Below, in pieces: positions 16,851 to 24,406 of a stretch of 64,000 nt of DNA. Both the position numbers and the translations under genes were made by a program. The notes below the pieces were generated by a model that was not told where the DNA came from, ran no database searches, and saw only the letters and a program-made list of their open reading frames with translations. Position 1 is the stretch's first letter, and the number at the start of each line of letters is the position of its first letter. The DNA is from Oscillospiraceae bacterium. Lineage in GTDB: Bacteria; Bacillota; Clostridia; Oscillospirales; Oscillospiraceae. The stretch spans positions 1 to 64,000 of the forward strand of contig JAFROD010000014.1 of assembly GCA_017429835.1 (NCBI GenBank). Direction: 5' to 3'.

Positions 16851-18095
16851 TTATATAGAGAGATCATCAGCATTCAAAAAAGAATTGAAAAAAGCAGGAG
16901 ACGGTGAATGATTCTTCTGATATGCTTCAAATTCATGTTCATTCTTAAATATCATTGAGGACATAATGAAATACTCTGTATCATCTGCAGGAAGAATGTT
17001 TACAAAAACAGAAGACGCCTCTGATTGATCTTCAATAACAGCATCTGAAAGTTTTGCATCAAAAAGGCAAGAGAACTGATAGAAGCTTATTTGAGCGCCA
17101 AGAACCTTTTCGCATTTTGACTGCGTAAAAGTAAACGCAACATCTCTTCCCAATTCTTTTCCGCGTAGTTTTTCAGCGATAGTGGAGTCCTCAAAATGAA
17201 AGCCAACAGACGGTCCAGAATTCACTTTTTCGCGGAATGGTTTCTTATCCAACAGGCAACGGATAAGCTTTACGAGTGTCACATATTCTTGCAGTGAAAT
17301 AGTAAGAAATGATGTAAATTTCACCTGTAAACAGTCTTCTAATTGTCGAACTCTTTCTAAAAAGTTAATAAATCTATCATCAATACGTGGGGCATTAAAA
17401 TGGACTTTTACTTTTTCACCATAAATTGAACCTCGACCATCTGCCAGTTCATTCAGGATTTTTAGAACTGTTATATATTCCTGAAGATTCTCGCATTTTG
17501 AGCAATTAATGTTAAACTTTCCAGATAGCATTCCCTTAGAATTGTTTACTTCCAACTTAAAACTTATCCAAGATTCATCAGTGCTCTCCAAAACAACAAC
17601 ATCTTTTCGTTCGTCCGGAATGCGATGTTGATTAAGGAACAAGGTTTGCACAGAAGTTTCAATCACTAAAGGATTGCATGGCGGGAATGCAGGCGGTTCG
17701 ATTGTTATAGAACCTTTTTTCTTGAAAGATACAGAAGTTGTTGGAAATTTAACCATATCAGAAATGTCAATAGAATATCCGTTAATAGTTATCTGGCACC
17801 CTTCTGTATCAAAACTAATAGAGCGCTGTGTGCGATAGATATAATCTAGTAGGTCTTCCTTTGTTTTAATGTCATCAGGAAGTGACTCAGACAGAGTTGC
17901 AGCAGGGATGTTAAACGAAACCGCCATTTGAGGGAGCCTTTTCCTTGGAACAAGCGCACATGCCCCGTCCCCAATATTGACATATTCCACATCAGCCGTT
18001 TCAGGGAGTTGACTATTATATGCATTCAAGATCTCTTTTGCAATCGGATTTGCTTTGCCCTTGCTATCTACTGTTTTTTTGAAGTTTGCTATCAT
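16851..18095 (-). CDS. AbiGii-like abortive infection toxin
   Basis: A 414-residue protein whose N-terminus (MIANFKKTVDSKGKANPIAKEIL...LPETADVEYVNIGDGACAL) resembles proteins annotated as abortive-infection AbiGii (the AbiGii_2 group). No catalytic motif is obvious. Two internal segments (about 195-265 and 250-320) have a similar 'QEYITVLKIL/QEYVTLVKLI' core, suggesting a repeated beta-alpha unit. The ATG overlaps the stop of the AbiGi-like gene as TAATG (18093-18097), typical of an antitoxin-toxin operon. It is AT-rich compared with the chromosome. In this family the toxin is expected to act during phage infection. Assignment is by recalled family resemblance and operon partner. Confidence 0.65.
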   Translation of the reverse strand: MIANFKKTVDSKGKANPIAKEILNAYNSQLPETADVEYVNIGDGACALVPRKRLPQMAVSFNIPAATLSESLPDDIKTKEDLLDYIYRTQRSISFDTEGCQITINGYSIDISDMVKFPTTSVSFKKKGSITIEPPAFPPCNPLVIETSVQTLFLNQHRIPDERKDVVVLESTDESWISFKLEVNNSKGMLSGKFNINCSKCENLQEYITVLKILNELADGRGSIYGEKVKVHFNAPRIDDRFINFLERVRQLEDCLQVKFTSFLTISLQEYVTLVKLIRCLLDKKPFREKVNSGPSVGFHFEDSTIAEKLRGKELGRDVAFTFTQSKCEKVLGAQISFYQFSCLFDAKLSDAVIEDQSEASSVFVNILPADDTEYFIMSSMIFKNEHEFEAYQKNHSPSPAFFNSFLNADDLSI

Positions 18096-18895
18096 TATAC
18101 ATCCTCCAGCAACTCATCGAGACGTACGATCTTAGATATCAATTCTAACTTGTCTCTATGATTAATACTTGCTTTGCTATCAATAAATGCTATTATGCTG
18201 CTCTTCGCCGACGCTACCGGGACCAAAATATACTTAATATCTGACCATTCAAAGTTTAGCCATGAGGATGGCAACTGTGCAATACCAAGATTATGACTAT
18301 CTCTCGATTTTTGATTATTGTTACTACCCAACAGAAATGGAGGTAATTCAGTTTCAGATGGATCAAACGATGGGATATATCTCCATTCGCGTTCATCGTG
18401 AAAGTTTTGAACTTTCCCGTCTTCGAGATTCCATAGATACAGCGGCTTCATAAAGGCCAAATGGCTAAAGAGATAATCACTAACGGGAGTATCGGCTCCA
18501 TCGTGAGCCAGCCTTTCTGCTTCGCTAAAAGCAACTTGGAAATCCTTGCAAATGAGTGAATCAGGATTAATGTAGTGTATTGGCTGAATACCGTGTTTAA
18601 TGCTCCAATTCTTATGAAAAGCGATACCATATCTTCCATATACGCGGGTATGTGCAGCAATCTTTTGCATGTTAATGTCACAAAAGCATGTCATGGGGAT
18701 TGATATGGATTGAATGTCTATCCCCAAATAAGAGATGTCCTCTTGAACATAACGTGGAAGAATTGCTTGTTTGCTGATGATTTGCTTTAAATACTCCTGC
18801 CGCTTCATAAAATTGAACAAGGTGTTTGCGCTTTGTTTTGGTCGTGGAAAGTATGATCGATCTAACTGTCCTTTTATTAACGCCTTGCTTTGCAA
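18095..18895 (-). CDS. AbiGi-like abortive infection antitoxin
   Basis: A 266-residue protein with the AbiGi pattern: TLFNFMKRQEYLKQII near residue 24, ILPRYVQEDI near residue 45, SIPMTCFCDI near residue 65, and RVYGRYGIAFHKNW near residue 83, then an EREWRYIP motif near residue 168. It opens with TTG at 18895, 7 nt after a strong AGGAGGT. It is the first gene of the pair and overlaps the AbiGii-like gene by TAATG. In this two-gene family the first gene is taken to be the antitoxin. The mechanism is not evident from the sequence. Confidence 0.72.
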   Translation of the reverse strand: MQSKALIKGQLDRSYFPRPKQSANTLFNFMKRQEYLKQIISKQAILPRYVQEDISYLGIDIQSISIPMTCFCDINMQKIAAHTRVYGRYGIAFHKNWSIKHGIQPIHYINPDSLICKDFQVAFSEAERLAHDGADTPVSDYLFSHLAFMKPLYLWNLEDGKVQNFHDEREWRYIPSFDPSETELPPFLLGSNNNQKSRDSHNLGIAQLPSSWLNFEWSDIKYILVPVASAKSSIIAFIDSKASINHRDKLELISKIVRLDELLEDV

Positions 18896-19269
18896 AACGG
18901 GTACCTCCTGTATCTATCTTTTCTTTATTAGGAAGCCTGAATTGTCACAGAATTCATAAAAAACAAATTCTGTCATTTAGTCAGATGAGGAAAAATAACA
19001 AATCGCGGTGGGAAAAAGGCCGGAAACTGCCCCGCCATCAATAGATCTGAGGTATGCAATCACCCTATCATCTGTGTATTGTATTATATATGTGTTTTAT
19101 TGATGAATCAAGTGGTTTTCTGGAACGTCAAAAATCTGCTAATACTGCACGGCACATACATACGATGCATAGTTGGTTTTAATGCAGTATGATGCTGCCC
19201 GTGTTATGTGCATATTTCTTTTCCAACTGCAGTAAATTAAATTCACCACTTTCAAAGAAATGACCGTTT

Positions 19270-19297
19270 TTGCTTGCATAGAAGCACATATTATGTT
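19270..19297 (+). promoter_or_regulatory. Promoter of the structured RNA candidate
   Basis: TTGCTT (19270-19275), a 16-nt spacer and TATGTT (19292-19297) make an acceptable sigma-A promoter. It places a transcription start at about 19304, a few bases before the closing stem of the RNA. Confidence 0.5.
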
Positions 19298-19303
19298 ACA
19301 CTA

Positions 19304-19474
19304 TCTTTGCGACGCAAGTGAATAGTATGGCTTCTTTCTCAAGTGTGCATTTTTATTTCAGTAAAAATGCATGCTCCTTTCCGCATTCTTGAGAAGGATG
19401 GCCTGGGAACTTGCGTCGCAGCAATCGGGGCGATGCATTTTTCGGTGCGCAGCTCCGGCTGCGCACTTTTTTGT
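19304..19474 (+). ncRNA. Candidate structured noncoding RNA (about 170 nt)
   Basis: A rod-like fold is directly visible. A perfect 12-bp closing stem (TGCGACGCAAGT 19308-19319 with 19409-19420) encloses an internal bubble, an 8-bp stem (TTCTCAAG 19336-19343 with 19388-19395) and a 9-10-bp apical hairpin (19347-19355 with 19362-19370). A terminator follows at 19446-19474. With the promoter upstream this looks like an independent RNA gene. The long stem with a central bubble recalls 6S RNA, but it is shorter than usual and I cannot match conserved 6S sequence. It might also be a leader element. Confidence 0.55.
19446..19474 (+). terminator. Terminator of the structured RNA
   Basis: GTGCGCAGC (19446-19454) and GCTGCGCAC (19458-19466) form a 9-bp stem with a short CCG-containing loop, followed by six T residues. 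Confidence 0.8.
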
Positions 19475-19510
19475 AATCTAACAAAGCAACATCATTATAC
19501 ATTTGATAAC

Positions 19511-19539
19511 TTGCGTACAAGGGAACAATATGGTATAGT
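19511..19539 (+). promoter_or_regulatory. Promoter of the secreted-protein genes
   Basis: TTGCGT (19511-19516), a 17-nt spacer and TATAGT (19534-19539), about 60 nt upstream of the first secreted-protein gene. Confidence 0.55.
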
Positions 19540-19602
19540 TGAAACGAAGTGAAATATTACACGGAATTTTGATAGATATAAGTATGGAAGGAGATATAAG
19601 AG

Positions 19603-20262
19603 ATGAGAAACTACACAAACGCAAAAAAGATGTTCGCCGTTCTCCTGATGGCGGCGATTCTTATGGCCGGCCTCACGTTTGGAGCTGCAGCAAATTCGAA
19701 CGTAAAAGAGCCGGCGGAACCCACTGAGAGCGTACAGCTCCCGTTTGAAATCGGAGAGCGCGTTGTCCTTTATAATCCCGCAAACAATGTTGTGACAAGT
19801 TATAGCAGCTATTCTAAATCCGGAGCGGTGAATATTAGAACTGGAAATGCATCCAGATCCGGTAGCACGCTACGCTCTGATGCTTTTGAAACCGAAATCT
19901 TTTATCTATCTGAAAATAGTGATGGAACGTACCGCTTCTTTAGTCAGTTGATGCACGATCACGGAACTACTATCTATATGGCAGCCGCTTCGCCGGATAC
20001 TTTTCAAGGAGGAGATGATCTCACAAGCACTTCTTTTGAAATAATTGAAGCCACAGGCGGATATCTTCTGAAGAGCGTCTCAGATAACTCCTACCTTGCA
20101 GTCGAGGACGGCCTTGTTGTCGCAAAGGAACTGGTCGAAGACGATCCAAACTTCCTTTTCTGGTTCGCCGTATGGGAAGGGGAGCACGAAGAGACAGATC
20201 CGTATAACATAGATTACATTTGCACGCTTGTCGGCAACGGCATTGATACGCCGACTGAGTAG
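19603..20262 (+). CDS. Secreted protein, short relative of the SLH surface protein
   Basis: A 219-residue exported protein. A signal peptide (residues 1-30, MRNYTNAKKMFAVLL...AAAN) is followed by a short Pro-Thr-Glu spacer and one beta-rich domain (about 44-210) with VVLYNPANNVVTSY, SFEIIEATGGYLLKSV and DPNFLFWFAVW. The same domain occurs once in the next gene (residues ~314-480 there). It ends in 'TPTE' exactly where the larger protein goes on into a Pro-Thr-Glu linker, so it may be a truncated copy. A GGAAGGAG site precedes the ATG. The repeating architecture suggests a lectin-like (ricin-type) domain, but no QxW motifs are seen. Function unknown. Confidence 0.75.
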   Translation: MRNYTNAKKMFAVLLMAAILMAGLTFGAAANSNVKEPAEPTESVQLPFEIGERVVLYNPANNVVTSYSSYSKSGAVNIRTGNASRSGSTLRSDAFETEIFYLSENSDGTYRFFSQLMHDHGTTIYMAAASPDTFQGGDDLTSTSFEIIEATGGYLLKSVSDNSYLAVEDGLVVAKELVEDDPNFLFWFAVWEGEHEETDPYNIDYICTLVGNGIDTPTE

Positions 20263-20363
20263 ACGGAAATTGTGATGCCAGTATCCTGATGATAGAAACT
20301 ATAGTAGGAACGGAATGTAAATGGACAATGGAACTCTGATTCAAACATGGAAGGAGAATTAAG

Positions 20364-23294
20364 ATGAGGAATTATACGAATACAAGAAAGGCGATCGCCG
20401 TTCTCCTGATGGCGGCGATCCTTATGGGCAGCTTCGTGACCGGAGTTGCCGCAAATACGATCTTCAAAGACGTCAACAGCAATGACTGGTTCTGCAACGA
20501 CGTGATCTTCGTTTCGGATAACGGACTGATGCAGGGCGTTGCTCCCGACCGTTTCGATCCGAACAGCGCAGCGACCAGAGCAATGATGGCAACGATCTTC
20601 TGGCGTTTTGAAGGCACGCCGGAGCCTGCTGCAGCAAGCGGCTTCCGAGATGTGCCGGAAGGCGAGTGGTACTCTAAGGCGATCGCCTGGATGAAGGAAA
20701 CCGAACTTACCAATGGCGCCGGAAATAATAAGTATGGTACCAATGACCCCGTGACCCGTGAAGAGCTTGCGACCTTCTTCTATAGATATGCGACCTTCAA
20801 GGGCTACGACGTAGAAAAGAAGAACAGCCTGAGCAACTACAGCGACTTCGGCAAGATCCACGGTTGGGCGCTCGAAGGGCTGAGCTGGGCAAACGCCAAT
20901 GGCATTGTCAATGGCAGAAGTGCAACGAAGATTGCGCCGCAGGATACCGCAACGCGTGCGGAGATCGCAGCGATGATCCATCGGTTCATCACTAACGTGG
21001 TTGAAACGCAGGTAGAGCCGACGGAAGAACCTACAGACGCTCCGACTGAACCCTCGGTGGAACCGACGGAGCCGACGGATGCAACCGAAGTGACGGAACC
21101 GACTGACGCGCCGACGGAATCCTCCGATGAGCCGACTGAAGCGACGGAAGCGCCTACTGAGCCTACTGCCGATCCAACGGAGCCGACCGAGCCTTCGGAA
21201 ACCCCGACGGACGCTCCGACAGAACCTACTGATTCGCCGATCGAACCGACGAATGACCCGACCGAACCAACGGTTCCCATTGAACCGACTGAACCAAGTG
21301 GCGGTGTGCAGCTTCCGTTTGAGCTTGGAGACTGTGTTGTTCTTTACAACCCTGCAAATAACGTCGTAACCGCTTACGCCGAACGCACAGGCGACGGCAC
21401 TCGTAATCTTATGACCGGCAGAGTTACTGCATCGGAGACCGAACTGAAAGTGGAGGGCTCTACCACTGAAACTCTCTACGTTGTCAGCAACGGAGACGGA
21501 ACCTACTCATTCATTGACCAGTGGGACTACGACGACAGAGGCGTTGCCCTTTATCTTGCGGCCGAAGCCCCGAGCACGTTCCACTCTTTTGACTTTACGA
21601 AATCCTCGTTTGAGATCATTGAGGCCGAAGGTGGCTATCTCCTGAAGAACGTCGCCGATAACTCCTACTTCGCAGTGGAGAACGGCCTCGTTGTCGCAAA
21701 GGATCTCATTGAAGGCGATCCGAACTTCCTCTTCTGGTTTGCTGTTTGGGGAGGGGAGTACGAAGAGACTGGCCCGGATACCGTAGATCTGATCTGCACG
21801 CTTGTTGGCGGCGTCCGTGTCGAGCCCACCGAGCCTACGGAGGCACCTCCTGAACCAACGGAAGCGCCCACTGAACCAACGGAAGCTCCTACCGAGCCAA
21901 CGGAAGAGCCGACCGAACCGACAGAACCCGTGAAGACCGCAACTGTCATCCTGATGGTAGATGACGTCTACGGTGATTCGCAGCTTGCGAGCGCGCAAGC
22001 TCTCGGGTATGGTTTCAGGTTCTATATGGATTCGAGCGCTGCTGCTTATGGCGCTGCTTTTGATGAGCACGGCCTTGCGGAAGGTCTGGATGAACGCAAT
22101 GATCTCTACAAGGCATTCCCGTGCCTGACGATTCCTGAAAAGCCGTTTGGCAACTCGGAAGAAGAGCGCGTCCTCGTATGCGGCGAGCGCAGCATCGAGG
22201 TTCCGGTTGGAACATATGACATTTTCCTGAGCTGCGGAAGAAAGCCGGGAGTACGACAGCGCAGCGACTTCTTTGTTCCTGAAAACTGCGCCTTCGATGA
22301 CTTCGAGATCGAGGAAGGCAAGGTGTACGTGTTCTATCTGAGCGCGAAGGGATATAATGTGGACAGCTACTGTCTGGCAGGCGCGAGCTTTGACTATTTG
22401 GGCCCAAAACTTAACGGCTGCACGGGCACGGCAGTCACGCTCTTTGTCGGCGACGGTGAAAAACCTGAAATCGACACTGCACAGCTCCCTCACTGTCACA
22501 ACTGGGAAAAGGTAGAGCACGAACAGGTCCGCATTGGAATCTATAAGATTAGATGTAGCTGCGGCGAATGGACCTCGTGCTGCTATACTTCGGAAAACCA
22601 GGGCGACGTATTGAAGGACTGGGAAGACCATTATCGTCAGTACCCCAGAGATGAACAAATCTATGTACACGGTTCGTATGCGGAGGCATCTTACGGCATC
22701 ATCGTTTCTCCCGCGTATTATTCTTGGGTCTGCAGCGACTGCGGTGAAGAACGCTGGGTGTCTCCCGGCGCGCTGAACGACTGCACTTGTCACACTTGGG
22801 AGCGCGTGCGGTTCCGAGAACACGAGATCTGGTGCGGAACATGTCTGTGCAGTTGCGGATGGGAATCACGTATCCATCTGAATGATGCCAGCTATGCGTT
22901 CGATTACTACGACTTTCTCACCCATAAGACGCTATCCGAGATTCCGAGTGAACATAAGTTAAAACTGAGTCCCCAGCGGCTTTATGTAGCAAATCCCTCC
23001 TACGACGTCTGGATCTGCACGCATTGCGGCAAAGTTTCCAACGAACAGCCGGAAGCGGATGAATGCAACCACGTTGATCCGGATAAGGTGTGGATGTACA
23101 GTGTTACTTGCGTCTGCGAAGAGTGCGGCTGGAAAGTAACGACTGACACCTCAAAATACTACGGAGATCTTGCTCTGGATTGCAAAGAGCATTTCGCAAC
23201 GTGTCAGCCGGGAAAGGAAATCTGGGAATGGAACAGAAGAAACGGAAGTTCCATGCTCTGCGATGATTGTTGGACTCTCATTCAAGAAGAATAA
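20364..23294 (+). CDS. Large SLH-anchored surface protein with Pro-Thr-Glu linkers and a cysteine-rich tail
   Basis: A 976-residue exported protein. In order: signal peptide (1-30); three S-layer-homology repeats (about 34-210) that would bind secondary wall polymer; a Pro-Thr-Glu linker (about 218-313); the beta-rich domain shared with the upstream gene (about 314-480); a second linker (about 485-530); a domain beginning TATVILMVDDVYGD that resembles the DUF2436-type domains of adhesins (about 531-690); and a tail with repeated CxC/CxxC pairs (about 700-976). The 5' end duplicates that of the upstream gene, including the ribosome binding site and signal peptide. It is probably an adhesin or cell-surface binding protein carried by the mobile element. 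A terminator follows. Confidence 0.82.
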   Translation: MRNYTNTRKAIAVLLMAAILMGSFVTGVAANTIFKDVNSNDWFCNDVIFVSDNGLMQGVAPDRFDPNSAATRAMMATIFWRFEGTPEPAAASGFRDVPEGEWYSKAIAWMKETELTNGAGNNKYGTNDPVTREELATFFYRYATFKGYDVEKKNSLSNYSDFGKIHGWALEGLSWANANGIVNGRSATKIAPQDTATRAEIAAMIHRFITNVVETQVEPTEEPTDAPTEPSVEPTEPTDATEVTEPTDAPTESSDEPTEATEAPTEPTADPTEPTEPSETPTDAPTEPTDSPIEPTNDPTEPTVPIEPTEPSGGVQLPFELGDCVVLYNPANNVVTAYAERTGDGTRNLMTGRVTASETELKVEGSTTETLYVVSNGDGTYSFIDQWDYDDRGVALYLAAEAPSTFHSFDFTKSSFEIIEAEGGYLLKNVADNSYFAVENGLVVAKDLIEGDPNFLFWFAVWGGEYEETGPDTVDLICTLVGGVRVEPTEPTEAPPEPTEAPTEPTEAPTEPTEEPTEPTEPVKTATVILMVDDVYGDSQLASAQALGYGFRFYMDSSAAAYGAAFDEHGLAEGLDERNDLYKAFPCLTIPEKPFGNSEEERVLVCGERSIEVPVGTYDIFLSCGRKPGVRQRSDFFVPENCAFDDFEIEEGKVYVFYLSAKGYNVDSYCLAGASFDYLGPKLNGCTGTAVTLFVGDGEKPEIDTAQLPHCHNWEKVEHEQVRIGIYKIRCSCGEWTSCCYTSENQGDVLKDWEDHYRQYPRDEQIYVHGSYAEASYGIIVSPAYYSWVCSDCGEERWVSPGALNDCTCHTWERVRFREHEIWCGTCLCSCGWESRIHLNDASYAFDYYDFLTHKTLSEIPSEHKLKLSPQRLYVANPSYDVWICTHCGKVSNEQPEADECNHVDPDKVWMYSVTCVCEECGWKVTTDTSKYYGDLALDCKEHFATCQPGKEIWEWNRRNGSSMLCDDCWTLIQEE
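21015..21300 (+). repeat. In-gene Pro-Thr-Glu codon repeats (first linker)
   Basis: Degenerate repeats encoding PTEPT, PTDAP and PTEAT units make a low-complexity, acidic and proline-rich spacer between the SLH repeats and the next domain. Codons vary from unit to unit, so this is protein-level rather than DNA-level repetition. A second, shorter tract lies at about 21820-21930. Confidence 0.8.
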
Positions 23295-23313
23295 TTCCCA
23301 AATTACAAGCAAT

Positions 23314-23348
23314 TCCCGCCCTGTCATAAGACAGTGGCGGGATTTTTT
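23314..23348 (+). terminator. Terminator of the SLH protein gene
   Basis: TCCCGCC-CTGTC (23314-23325) pairs with GACAG-T-GGCGGGA (23330-23342), with one bulged T, and is followed by six T residues. Confidence 0.85.
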
Positions 23349-23357
23349 CAAAACGTA

Positions 23358-23386
23358 TTGACAAAACCTCTGCGGCGGCATATAAT
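23358..23386 (+). promoter_or_regulatory. Consensus sigma-A promoter of the small RNA
   Basis: TTGACA (23358-23363), a 17-nt spacer and TATAAT (23381-23386). Both boxes are perfect, among the strongest-looking promoters in the window, and no ribosome binding site or long frame follows. Confidence 0.85.
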
Positions 23387-23392
23387 TATGGT

Positions 23393-23509
23393 ACAGTATG
23401 TAGGTTTGTTACTTTCTGGCAGAATGCTCTGCCGAGGAAAGTACCCACATACTTTTAGTTTTTCCAGAGAGCAACTTTTTCAATTCGTTGGAGGTTGCTC
23501 TCTGTTTTT
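23393..23509 (+). ncRNA. Candidate small structured RNA (about 115 nt)
   Basis: Downstream of a perfect promoter three nested stems are visible: AGTATGT with ACATACT (23395-23401 and 23447-23453), TACTTTC with GAAAGTA (23410-23416 and 23437-23443), and GGCAGA with TCTGCC (23418-23423 and 23428-23433). An 11-bp terminator stem CAGAGAGCAAC/GTTGCTCTCTG (23465-23475 and 23494-23504) followed by five T residues ends it. It sits upstream of the mobilization and replication genes, so a regulatory RNA for the element is possible. I recognise no known family. Confidence 0.65.
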
Positions 23510-23576
23510 ATATAAAGACAATTCTTGCGCAACAACGAAAATACACAAAACACTTCATTTGAAAAACGAAACGCCC

Positions 23577-23598
23577 GGCGGGGGGGGGATCCCCCGCC
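23577..23598. repeat. G-tract hairpin
   Basis: A run of nine G (23580-23588) lies within GGCGGGGG...CCCCCGCC, an 8-bp GC-only stem. Long G runs are slippage-prone. Confidence 0.6.
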
Positions 23599-23601
23599 GA
23601 C

Positions 23602-23647
23602 AAACGCCGCTTTGCGTGCATTCGGAGTCAAGCAAAGCGGCGTTTTT
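23602..23647 (+). terminator. Strong terminator-like hairpin
   Basis: AAACGCCGCTTTGC (23602-23615) and its exact complement (23632-23645) form a 14-bp stem followed by six T residues. It would insulate the downstream mobilization genes from the RNA and surface-protein region. Confidence 0.8.
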
Positions 23648-23777
23648 TCTTGTCTATTAGGTGAAATGAAAAACGAAAACGCTGCTATTTGCATTGGCGG
23701 CAGACGTCAGGAGAGGATCCGCAATTTCTCTGTTTCTCTAACGCGTTTGCACTATTTTTGAAAGGCAGGTGGGTATT

Positions 23778-23861
23778 ATGAATGTTTCTATGTTTACGCA
23801 TTTCTCTCGCATTCCTTATTATATTATCCTCCTGTCGGCTGCCGTCATTGTCTGTACTTAG
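23778..23861 (+). CDS. Possible 27-residue hydrophobic peptide
   Basis: The ATG at 23778 follows GAAAGGCAGGTGGG and encodes MNVSMFTHFSRIPYYIILLSAAVIVCT before a TAG. The second half is a short membrane-like helix. It overlaps the start of the HTH-like frame in another register. It could be a leader peptide that couples translation to the HTH gene, a small membrane peptide, or chance. The ribosome binding site fits this start better than the HTH frame's first ATG. Confidence 0.35.
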   Translation: MNVSMFTHFSRIPYYIILLSAAVIVCT

Positions 23862-24309
23862 TCCGTTCGGACAAGCTGTTAAAAATGAAATCGAAACAAT
23901 CAATGAAGAGAATTTAAAAAGGCCGTATCGGCACATTAAAAAATACGCTTTAAACGATTTGGCGAAGAAGTTATATTACGACAATTCTTACCTTAGCAAG
24001 ATCCTCCATCTGAATAATGAAGGAATGCCCATCCGGCGTTTGTCTTTATTCGATGCCGTTCGAATAATCGTTGTCTTACGGCCGTCTATTTCTCGCGCCA
24101 ATGAAATGATTAAACTTGCAGGATACTGCATCGATTATGATTATGATTGTAACGCTGCCATTTACCGCAACATTATTAATCACTTGACATCGAATGCGGC
24201 GGAGGATCACAACAAGCGTCTTGAAATGATCAAGTTAACTGATAGCCGGAAAGTCGACGCAAAATCGATTTTTGAGCCGTTTGATCGCCCGATGAGTCAT
24301 TGCAAATAA
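23782..24309 (+). CDS. Putative HTH regulator of the element
   Basis: A frame of up to 175 codons. Residues ~50-110 read like an XRE/HTH domain (KKYALNDLAKKLYYDNSYLSKILHLN...RRLSLFDAVRIIVVL), consistent with a regulator of the mobilization genes that follow. The first ~25 residues from the ATG at 23782 are hydrophobic and out of keeping with a DNA-binding protein, so the true start is probably a later codon such as the TTG near 23848, possibly coupled to the overlapping 27-residue frame. Family uncertain. Confidence 0.5.
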   Translation: MFLCLRISLAFLIILSSCRLPSLSVLSPFGQAVKNEIETINEENLKRPYRHIKKYALNDLAKKLYYDNSYLSKILHLNNEGMPIRRLSLFDAVRIIVVLRPSISRANEMIKLAGYCIDYDYDCNAAIYRNIINHLTSNAAEDHNKRLEMIKLTDSRKVDAKSIFEPFDRPMSHCK

Positions 24310-24406
24310 ATCAAAAAAATTATGCTTTTGTACAATCTGGACAATTGATTTGCCGCCTTATCCTCTACAATAGAGTCGTAAAAACAAAAGAAAGGAGGCA
24401 AAGAGA

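Larger units (their letters stand above)
18896..19602. other. Long gene-free stretch with a structured RNA candidate
   Basis: About 700 AT-rich bases between the AbiGi-like gene and the first secreted-protein gene. 18896-19260 should contain the Abi promoter (minus strand) but shows no clear consensus or repeat. 19270-19474 holds the promoter, folded RNA and terminator listed separately. 19511-19539 is the promoter of the secreted-protein gene. The 69-codon frame at 19343-19552 overlaps the folded RNA and lacks a ribosome binding site. Confidence 0.5.
23349..23777. other. Gene-free stretch with a second RNA candidate and GC hairpins
   Basis: About 430 bases between the SLH gene and the HTH-like gene. 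It contains a consensus promoter, a folded RNA ending in a terminator (23358-23509), then a G-tract hairpin (23577-23598) and a perfect 14-bp stem terminator (23602-23647). The short frames on both strands cross these structures and are not convincing genes. Confidence 0.55.

Noticed and set aside
19304..19474. Firm identification as 6S RNA
   Set aside because: The fold is suggestive, but the length between closing-stem arms is only ~113 nt and I could not match conserved 6S sequence, so it is reported only as a structured RNA candidate.
19343..19552. 69-codon frame within the structured RNA region
   Set aside because: It overlaps the folded RNA and crosses its terminator, has no ribosome binding site, and its sequence is not protein-like.
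21015..21300. CRISPR-like or minisatellite array
   Set aside because: The periodicity is from PTEPT/PTDAP codons inside the SLH protein. Units are short, degenerate and have no unique spacers. No cas genes are present.
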